A DNA stretch of 10,462 bases from an uncultured Ruminococcus sp. (GTDB lineage: Bacteria; Bacillota; Clostridia; Oscillospirales; CAG-272), in assembly GCA_902783905.1 (NCBI GenBank), contig CACZSP010000203.1, forward strand, positions 1 to 10,462, in the 5' to 3' direction. The position numbers were made by a program, and so were the translations under genes. The notes below the pieces were generated by a model, which was not told where the DNA came from, made no database searches, and worked only from the letters and a program-made list of their open reading frames with translations. Positions 1 through 5,864 of the stretch are shown piece by piece. The first letter of the stretch is position 1. Each line of letters begins with the position of its first letter.

Positions 1-30
1 AAATTCGGCGGATTCCCGTCCGCCGAATTT
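1..30 (-). terminator. Perfect hairpin downstream of glyS, probable terminator
   Basis: Bases 1-12 and 19-30 are perfect reverse complements (12-bp stem with a GGCGG core), and the loop is 6 bases. The minus-strand 3' arm ends in AATTT, so the start of a U-tract is visible, but the window ends there and the full U-run cannot be checked. It lies about 50 bases after the glyS stop. The symmetric A/T ends would also let it act on a convergent gene from the left. The call as terminator is inference. Confidence 0.55.
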
Positions 31-32
31 GC

Positions 33-68
33 GGGGCTGTTAAAAAGTCAGACTTTTTAAACAGCCCC
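33..68 (-). terminator. Second hairpin just after glyS (GGGGCTGTT arm)
   Basis: The arms 33-48 and 52-68 pair over about 16 bp, GGGG against CCCC at the base and AAAAAGT against ACTTTTT near a 3-base loop, with one unpaired A around 59-61. It begins 13 bases past the glyS stop codon. No U-run follows it directly on the minus strand (the next bases lead into the 1-30 hairpin). On the plus strand it is followed by only three Ts. It is therefore either the first half of a tandem terminator or an RNA 3'-end stabilising stem. Confidence 0.45.
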
Positions 69-81
69 TTTGAAATAATAA

Positions 82-1485
82 TCAGAATTCTATCTTCTTT
101 TCGATATATTCACGCAGTGAGCCGATCGGCACGCGCTCCTGCAGCATGCTGTCCCTGTCTCTGACGGTAACGCAGCCGTCGGTCTGGGAGTCGAAATCGT
201 AAGTCACGCAGAAGGGCGTTCCGATCTCGTCCTGACGGCGGTATCTCTTGCCGATGGAACCGGTCTCGTCGTATTCGACGTTGAAATACTTCGACAGTTC
301 CGCGGCTATCTCCGAAGCCGGATCGCCCAGTTTCTTCGAAAGCGGCAGTATCGCCGCCTTAACGGGGGCGATGGCGGGATGGAAGTGAAGGACGGTGCGA
401 ACGTCGTTCTTCTCGGCGTCTATGACTTCTTCGTCGTACGCGTCGCAGAGCAGCGCGAGCACCGATCGCTCGACGCCGAGCGACGGCTCTATTACGTAGG
501 GGATGATATGCTCGTTTTTGTCCTGATCGAAATAGGTCAGGTCCTTGCCCGAAACAGTCTGATGCTGCGTAAGGTCGTAATCGGTCCTGTCGGCAACGCC
601 CCAGAGCTCGCCCCAGCCGAACGGGAAGAGAAACTCGAAGTCGGTAGTCGCCTTCGAATAGAAGCAGAGCTCCTCGGGATCGTGGTCGCGCAGGCGGAGA
701 TTCTCCTCTTTGAGTCCTATCGAAAGGAGCCAGTCGCGGCAGAACCCTCTCCAGTAGTTGAACCACTCGAGATCGGTCCCCGGCTCGCAGAAGAACTCGA
801 GCTCCATCTGCTCGAACTCCCGTACGCGGAAGATGAAGTTGCCCGGAGTTATCTCGTTGCGGAAGGACTTGCCTATCTGACCGACGCCGAAGGGGATCTT
901 GCGGCGTGTCGTGCGCTGGATGTTCTTGAAGTTGACGAAGATGCCCTGCGCGGTCTCGGGGCGGAGGAAGAGCTCGCTCTTGCTGTCCTCGGTAACGCCC
1001 TGGAAGGTCTTGAACATCAGATTGAACTGACGGATGTCGGTGAAATTGTGTTTGCCGCAGGTGGGGCACGGAACGGCGTTGTCCTCGATGAACTGCTTCA
1101 TCTCGGTCTGGCTGAAGGCGTCGATCGGTTTTTCAAGTGCGATCCCCTTCTCCGCGCAATAGTCTTCGATGAGCTTGTCGGCTCTGAATCTCTCGTGGCA
1201 CTCGCGGCAGTCCATCAGAGGATCCGAAAAACCGGCGAGATGTCCCGAAGCGACCCAGGTCTGGGGGTTCATAAGAATCGCCGCGTCGAGGCCGACGTTG
1301 TATCTGTTCTCCTGGACGAATTTCTTCCACCATGCGCGTTTAACGTTGTTCTTGAGCTCGACGCCCAGGGGGCCGTAGTCCCAGGTGTTGGCAAGGCCGC
1401 CGTAAATTTCCGACCCGGCGAATATAAACCCGCGCGTCTTGCAGAGCGCGACGATCTTGTCCATGGTTTTTTCAGTGTTTTTCAT
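82..1485 (-). CDS. glyS: Glycine--tRNA ligase, single-chain (alpha2) class II type
   Basis: This cytoplasmic enzyme charges tRNA-Gly with glycine using ATP. The 467-residue length is usual for the alpha2 form (also named glyQS), which is unrelated in layout to the split GlyQ/GlyS alpha2beta2 enzyme. Visible class II signatures are DYGPLG near 36-41, the RPETAQG glycine-pocket segment at 175-181, motif 2 FRNE at 208-211, followed by the EFEQMELEFF strand, and motif 3 GVER at 337-340. Cysteine pairs C93/C96 and C140/C143 form a zinc-knuckle-like insertion shared by Firmicute relatives. The C-terminal anticodon-binding domain runs from about 363 to the end. The start is ATG with GAGGA 9 bases upstream (1495-1499). 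The gene lies 19 bases after the LCP stop, so it is the second gene of that unit, and hairpins follow it. Nothing is truncated or odd in the protein. Confidence 0.97.
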   Translation of the reverse strand: MKNTEKTMDKIVALCKTRGFIFAGSEIYGGLANTWDYGPLGVELKNNVKRAWWKKFVQENRYNVGLDAAILMNPQTWVASGHLAGFSDPLMDCRECHERFRADKLIEDYCAEKGIALEKPIDAFSQTEMKQFIEDNAVPCPTCGKHNFTDIRQFNLMFKTFQGVTEDSKSELFLRPETAQGIFVNFKNIQRTTRRKIPFGVGQIGKSFRNEITPGNFIFRVREFEQMELEFFCEPGTDLEWFNYWRGFCRDWLLSIGLKEENLRLRDHDPEELCFYSKATTDFEFLFPFGWGELWGVADRTDYDLTQHQTVSGKDLTYFDQDKNEHIIPYVIEPSLGVERSVLALLCDAYDEEVIDAEKNDVRTVLHFHPAIAPVKAAILPLSKKLGDPASEIAAELSKYFNVEYDETGSIGKRYRRQDEIGTPFCVTYDFDSQTDGCVTVRDRDSMLQERVPIGSLREYIEKKIEF

Positions 1486-1504
1486 AACGGTATTTCCTCA
1501 GTCA

Positions 1505-2650
1505 TCATTCGTAGGTTTTCTTGTAAACGGCAAACGCCGCGCGCGTCTTTTCGAGATTGAATACGTCCCGTTTTTCGTTTTCGCTGATCAGCGCCTTTTC
1601 GGTCACCGGCTGGATCTCTATCACGCTTACGCTGCAGGACGTCAGCAGTGAAAGATAACCCGCCAGCTTCTGCGCTTCGATGTCCGTCCTCGCGTATCCC
1701 AGCAGAATTCCCGCTATCGACGGTATGCTTTCGCGGTTTTCCGGAGACGCGAGCTTCAGAATCAGCGTCCTGATCATTCCGACCGCGGTTTTGTCGCGGG
1801 TGTTCCCCGCTTCCTTGTAGCCGTTGAAGGCAATAAGCTCGTACGCCGTCTCTCCGCTCATTTTCACCGACCCGCGGAAAAGTTTTGTAACTTCACCGTT
1901 CGAGGGATTGACGAGCTCGACGTTTTCGGGAACGGTATATTCGAGTCCTCCGAACTGATCTATAATGCCCGGAAAACTGTCGCCGTCGGCGGCTATATAA
2001 CCGTTAACCGGAAGGCCGGTGAGGAGATGAACGGCGTCGCAGAGCGTCGCAATTCCGTTCTTCCCGTAAATCTCACCCATCTTCGTATAAACTCCGTTGA
2101 CCGAAAGAGATACGTCGTGACTGAACTGTGTCAGTGTCATCTGATGTCTTCCGGGATCGATCCTGAGAAGAAGGATGACGTCGGCGGTCAGCGGACGGTA
2201 GGATACGTTGTAAAGGCCGTGCCTGAAAACGAGCTGCCCGTCTCCGATGTCGATTCCGTCGGAGGAATGAGCATACATATCGTCGCTGAGCTGCCCTATA
2301 TATATCGGGGCCACGTCGCCCGGAGCCGGCAGCGGAGTGAATTCCTTCGGCTCGATTCCGTACGCGGCTTTGATCGCCTGTGGATCGTAATCGGCGTATA
2401 TGCCCGACCGGTAGGACGACCCGATAAGGAGAATATTGACCGTGTCGGCGTTTCTGACGGTGCTGTCTTTCTGACCGGGCTGCGAGTCCCCGCCCTGCTG
2501 ATCCGGCGACGTCCCGCTCTCTCCTTCGTCGGCGGCGAGAGTGCTGTTTATGTTGTCGACCACAAGCCGGACGGCAAAGGTGGCGATGAGCCCGAATATC
2601 AGTGCGGAAAGCAGAAAAGCCAGAAAAAAGTTTTTTACGGCTGATAGCAT
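1505..2650 (-). CDS. Divergent LCP (LytR-CpsA-Psr) family membrane protein
   Basis: LCP enzymes sit outside the membrane and move anionic glycopolymers from undecaprenyl-pyrophosphate carriers onto peptidoglycan. This 381-residue protein has one N-terminal membrane helix (about 8-31), a Ser/Gly/Gln/Asp-rich linker (36-67) and an extracellular LCP-like domain from about 70 to 300. The family pattern is seen in NILLIGS (72-78), ADVILLLRID (156-165), the long helix segment ending HLLTGLPVNGY (208-218), DQFGGLEYTV (231-240) and MSGETAYE (264-271). Several usual features are changed. The PRD-type motif is SHD (177-179). The arginine pair expected after the GE.A helix is replaced by AFNGY (274-278). 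About 70 residues separate the first strand from ADVILLL. It may be a catalytically weak or non-enzymatic relative. The start is ATG with AAAAGGAAA upstream (2658-2666). It is the first gene of a unit with glyS, from the promoter at 2707-2735. Family membership is fairly sure; activity is not. Confidence 0.8.
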   Translation of the reverse strand: MLSAVKNFFLAFLLSALIFGLIATFAVRLVVDNINSTLAADEGESGTSPDQQGGDSQPGQKDSTVRNADTVNILLIGSSYRSGIYADYDPQAIKAAYGIEPKEFTPLPAPGDVAPIYIGQLSDDMYAHSSDGIDIGDGQLVFRHGLYNVSYRPLTADVILLLRIDPGRHQMTLTQFSHDVSLSVNGVYTKMGEIYGKNGIATLCDAVHLLTGLPVNGYIAADGDSFPGIIDQFGGLEYTVPENVELVNPSNGEVTKLFRGSVKMSGETAYELIAFNGYKEAGNTRDKTAVGMIRTLILKLASPENRESIPSIAGILLGYARTDIEAQKLAGYLSLLTSCSVSVIEIQPVTEKALISENEKRDVFNLEKTRAAFAVYKKTYE

Positions 2651-2706
2651 TTGCGCGTTTCCTTTTCAGTGAATGCGGAGCGGATGAAACAACCGCCCGA
2701 ATAATA

Positions 2707-2735
2707 ATTATACCTCTTTTTTACAAAAAAATCAA
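2707..2735 (-). promoter_or_regulatory. Vegetative promoter for the LCP-glyS unit
   Basis: On the minus strand, TTGATT (2730-2735) and a consensus TATAAT (2707-2712) are separated by exactly 17 bases. The predicted start of transcription is near 2700, giving a leader of about 50 bases to the LCP ATG. The site begins 7 bases past the tgt stop, so the downstream pair can be transcribed apart from the mutSL unit. No T-box, riboswitch or attenuator stem fits in so short a leader. Confidence 0.8.
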
Positions 2736-2742
2736 GTGATGA

Positions 2743-3879
2743 TCAGTTTTCCGAGCGTTCTCCGAGGATTTTCGAGTATTTGTCGCGGAATTCGCTGAAA
2801 ACCCCGCGGTCGATCGCGTCGCGTATCCTTGCGGCAAGCTCGTTGTAGAAATACAGATTGTGAAGAACCGCAAGTCTCATGCCGAGCATTTCCTCGGCTT
2901 TGAGAAGGTGACGTATATATGCGCGGCTGTGATTCCGGCATGCCGGGCATCCGCATCCTTCGTCTATCGGACGCGGATCGGTTGCGTATTTTTCGTTGCC
3001 GATATTCATTTTCCCGTGCCAGGTGAAAAGATTCCCGTGGCGGGCGTTGCGGCTGGGCATCACGCAGTCGAAGAAATCGATCCCTCTGTACACGCCTTCA
3101 ATGATGTTGAGCGGAGTTCCGACGCCCATAAGATACCGCGGCCTGTCCTTCGGCATATAGGGCTCCACCGTCTCGATCAGATCGTACATGACCTGCGTTT
3201 CCTCGCCGACGGCAAGTCCGCCGATCGCATAGCCGTCCAGATCCATTTCGGCAATCCTTTTCATGTTGTCTATCCGCAGATCCGGATATGTCCCGCCCTG
3301 GTTTATACCGAAAAGAAGCTGATGCGGGTTTACGGTTCCCTCAAGCGAATTCAGACGCGCCATTTCGGTTTTGCATCTGGCGAGCCAGCGGACCGTGCGG
3401 TCGGAAGACTCTTTTACGTACTGGTACGGGGACGGATTTGCCACGCACTCGTCGAAGGCCATTGCGATCGTGGACCCGAGATTCGACTGAATTCTCATGC
3501 TCTCCTCCGGCCCCATGAAAATCCTGCGGCCGTCGATGTGGGAGGCAAACCGCACGCCCTCCTCGGTGATTTTTCGAAGCGACGCCAGCGAAAAAACCTG
3601 AAAGCCCCCGCTGTCGGTCAGTATCGGGCGGTCCCAGTTCATGAATCTGTGAAGCCCGCCCTGACCTTTAATCAGTTCGTCGCCCGGGCGCAGATGAAGA
3701 TGATAGGTGTTTGAAAGCTCAACCTGGCATCCGACTTCGCGCAGGTCTTCGGCGGAGATACCGCCTTTGACGGTTGCACACGTACCGACGTTCATAAAAA
3801 CGGGCGTCTCGACGGTTCCGTGCACCGTTTCGAACCTGCCTCTTCTCGCGGCTCCCTCGGTTTTCAGCAAAGTGAACAT
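2743..3879 (-). CDS. tgt: Queuine/preQ1 tRNA-guanine transglycosylase (Tgt)
   Basis: Tgt swaps guanine 34 in the anticodon of tRNAs for Asp, Asn, His and Tyr for preQ1, the precursor base of queuosine, by a covalent base-exchange mechanism in the cytoplasm. The 378-residue length is normal. Visible landmarks are TDSGGFQVFSL (88-98, general base Asp89), FDEC (142-145), NQGG (193-196), GGLAVGE (220-226, base pocket), MGVGTP (251-256) and FFDCVMPSRNARHG (269-282), where Asp271 is the expected nucleophile. The zinc site is C309, C311, C314 and H340. It is complete, with no missing key residue. The ATG lies 4 bases after the mutL stop. Its ribosome site is only a purine run (GAGAG, 3887-3891) made from the last mutL codons, which suggests translational coupling. 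Tgt often sits with queA or yajC/ruvAB; following mutL is less usual. Confidence 0.97.
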   Translation of the reverse strand: MFTLLKTEGAARRGRFETVHGTVETPVFMNVGTCATVKGGISAEDLREVGCQVELSNTYHLHLRPGDELIKGQGGLHRFMNWDRPILTDSGGFQVFSLASLRKITEEGVRFASHIDGRRIFMGPEESMRIQSNLGSTIAMAFDECVANPSPYQYVKESSDRTVRWLARCKTEMARLNSLEGTVNPHQLLFGINQGGTYPDLRIDNMKRIAEMDLDGYAIGGLAVGEETQVMYDLIETVEPYMPKDRPRYLMGVGTPLNIIEGVYRGIDFFDCVMPSRNARHGNLFTWHGKMNIGNEKYATDPRPIDEGCGCPACRNHSRAYIRHLLKAEEMLGMRLAVLHNLYFYNELAARIRDAIDRGVFSEFRDKYSKILGERSEN

Positions 3880-3883
3880 ATCG

Positions 3884-5818
3884 TTACTCTCTCTTGAACA
3901 GTTTGTCGGCTTCCGCCCTGGTCAGAATAAATGCGACCGGCCTTCCGTGAGGACAGTACAGTATTTCGGGCGACGCCATCAGTTCGGCGATCAGATGACG
4001 CACGTATCCCTCGGGGTAGGTCCGTCCTCCCTTGATCGACGCCTTGCAGGACGCCTGATAAAGCGCCTTTTCAAAAGCGGTCTCTCCGATAAGATCCACC
4101 GTTCCCGTTCCGTTTCTCAGTGCGTCGGCAAGCGCTTCGAGCAGCGCCGCCGATTCGTCGGGATCAAGATCCGCCGGAATCGCTGTCACAGTCAGCGTAT
4201 TGCCTTTTCGCGAGAAGGAAAACCCCAGCGGCTCGATCTCCTTTTCGTTTTCCTCCAGCGCGTCGGCATCCTCTCCCGAAAGCGGTATCCGGACGGGAAC
4301 GGCAAGGAGCGTGTCGGATCTTGACGCGCTTTTCGCGGCGCGTCTGAGCTTTTCGAAATTCAGTCTTTCGTGGGACGCGTGCTTGTCGAATATCAGCACG
4401 TCGCTCCCTTTTTCGACGATAACGTAGGTGTTGAATATCTCGCCGACGATCCTGTATTGCGGAACGGGAGGAGTTTCGGTCTCTCCGACCGCGGAACAAG
4501 AATTGCCGCGGGGCGCGGCTTTGTCAAGGACTGGTCCCCGATCCGGAACGTCGGTTTCCTCATCATTTTTTTCGGAAACAACCGGATAATCCGCCGCCGT
4601 CCTCCCGGCAGACGGGCCTCCCGGAGATGAAAAATCACGTAAAAAACCGCTTGTCCCGGGACGCGGTCCGGAAGGAGCAAAGCCGTCGGAAACCGAAAGC
4701 TGGACGTTACCGTCCCCGCGCCGTCCGTCCTTCGGATCGAAAACAGGGACGAACGAAGAACTCAGAGGCGCCTGCGAAGCGCCGCGCGCCTTTGGAAGAG
4801 ATACGGCGTCGGATATTTCCGGGCGCTTCGTATTGCCCGTAAGCGCGTCCCTGACCGCCCTGTAGACCGAATCGAAGACGGGTCTGTCATCCGAGAATTT
4901 GACTTCAAGCTTTGACGGATGCACGTTGACGTCGACCGATCCCGGAGACATTTTAATGTTTATCACACATCCCGGAAAACGCTCGGGCGGTATGTAGGAG
5001 GTGTACGCCTGCTCGAGAGCCGACGAAGCCGTCCTGCTTTTCACGTAGCGTCCGTTTATGAAAAAGATCTGATAATTGCGGTTTCCTCTCGGCGCTTCGG
5101 GCGAGGTGATGAAACCGGTGACCGATATCGGTCCCTCCGACGGAGGAAGCTCTATCATACCCTCCGCGTATTCTTTTCCGTAAACCCGTTTTATCACACC
5201 CGCAAGGCTTCCGTCTCCCGTGGTTTCGAGTTTGAGACTGCCGTCGGAAATAAAGCGGAAAGAAATATCCGGATGCGACAGCGCCGCCTTTTCCACTACC
5301 GACGCCACCGCCGAACCTTCGGTGATATCCCGCTTCAGGAACTTGAGTCTCGCCGGAACGTTCGCAAACAGATTTTCGGCGATGACTGTCGTCCCGTCCG
5401 GCGCGCCCTGTTCGGTAACGCTCCCGGCTATCCCCGATCTTACTTCTATGGATGCGCCAAGCACGCTGCCGGGAACCTTCGATATTATCCGCAGATCGGA
5501 TACCGACCCTATCGCCGCAAGCGCTTCACCGCGGAAGCCCAGGGTGAGTATACCGTCGAGGTCCTCCGCGTTTTTTATCTTGCTCGTCGCGTGACGCCTG
5601 ACGGCGAGCGGCAGATCCTCGGGCAGAATCCCGCAGCCGTTGTCGGTCACTCTCATAAACCTGACGCCGCCGCGCTGTATCTCGACGGTTATGCGTGTCG
5701 CCCCCGAGTCCACGGCGTTTTCGACCAGTTCCTTTATCGCGGAAGCCGGACGGTCGACGACCTCGCCGGCGGCGATCAGATTCGCCACGTCGAATCCGAG
5801 TATATTGATCCTTCCCAC
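3884..5818 (-). CDS. mutL: DNA mismatch repair endonuclease MutL
   Basis: MutL is the ATP-driven matchmaker recruited by mismatch-bound MutS, and in bacteria without MutH it nicks the new strand itself. The 644 residues hold an N-terminal GHKL ATPase domain with KELVEN (29-34), DNGCGI (59-64), ATSK (77-80) and GFRGEAL (94-100), then the transducer domain ending near 330. A loosely conserved Pro/Ser/Gly-rich linker spans about 330-450, and a C-terminal dimerisation/nuclease domain follows. The metal motif reads DKHASHERLNFE (478-489), matching D-x-H-A-x2-E-x4-E with Lys where Gln is common. ASCKASIK (589-596) and CPHGRP (622-627) complete the endonuclease site. The start is GTG: MGRINIL aligns with the family N-terminus and AGGA lies 8 bases upstream. 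It is 45 bases downstream of mutS and 4 bases ahead of tgt. Confidence 0.97.
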   Translation of the reverse strand: MGRINILGFDVANLIAAGEVVDRPASAIKELVENAVDSGATRITVEIQRGGVRFMRVTDNGCGILPEDLPLAVRRHATSKIKNAEDLDGILTLGFRGEALAAIGSVSDLRIISKVPGSVLGASIEVRSGIAGSVTEQGAPDGTTVIAENLFANVPARLKFLKRDITEGSAVASVVEKAALSHPDISFRFISDGSLKLETTGDGSLAGVIKRVYGKEYAEGMIELPPSEGPISVTGFITSPEAPRGNRNYQIFFINGRYVKSRTASSALEQAYTSYIPPERFPGCVINIKMSPGSVDVNVHPSKLEVKFSDDRPVFDSVYRAVRDALTGNTKRPEISDAVSLPKARGASQAPLSSSFVPVFDPKDGRRGDGNVQLSVSDGFAPSGPRPGTSGFLRDFSSPGGPSAGRTAADYPVVSEKNDEETDVPDRGPVLDKAAPRGNSCSAVGETETPPVPQYRIVGEIFNTYVIVEKGSDVLIFDKHASHERLNFEKLRRAAKSASRSDTLLAVPVRIPLSGEDADALEENEKEIEPLGFSFSRKGNTLTVTAIPADLDPDESAALLEALADALRNGTGTVDLIGETAFEKALYQASCKASIKGGRTYPEGYVRHLIAELMASPEILYCPHGRPVAFILTRAEADKLFKRE

Positions 5819-5826
5819 GTCTTCCG

Positions 5827-5830
5827 TCCT
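5827..5830 (-). promoter_or_regulatory. Ribosome binding site fixing the mutL GTG start
   Basis: The minus strand reads GAAAGGACGG before the GTG at 5816-5818, placing AGGA at an 8-base spacing. With the family-typical N-terminus this settles on GTG rather than any downstream ATG. Confidence 0.7.
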
Positions 5831-5845
5831 TTCTTTTTTGGAATT

Positions 5846-5864
5846 ATCCGGTCGTTTCCCGGAT
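5846..5864 (-). other. Small hairpin in the mutS-mutL gap
   Basis: ATCCGG (5846-5851) and CCGGAT (5859-5864) form a perfect 6-bp stem with a 7-base loop, overlapping the first base of the mutS stop codon. No U-run follows, so it is not a terminator. It might modulate mutL translation or be chance. Confidence 0.3.

Noticed and set aside
379..1560. Plus-strand open frame of 393 codons opposite glyS
   Set aside because: It is antisense to the strongly conserved glyS frame, its composition is shaped by the opposite codons, it shows no recognisable domain, and the opposite strand explains the sequence fully.
2721..2750. Possible terminator after tgt (T-run on the minus strand)
   Set aside because: Only a short A/T-only stem (ATCA with TGAT) precedes the T-run, and the run is the spacer of the LCP promoter. 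It is too weak to call.
3880..4700. Frameshift or second gene in the mutL linker, suggested by other open frames
   Set aside because: The MutL frame is continuous from the ATPase domain to CPHGRP. Low-complexity Pro/Ser/Gly linkers are normal there and explain the open shadow frames.
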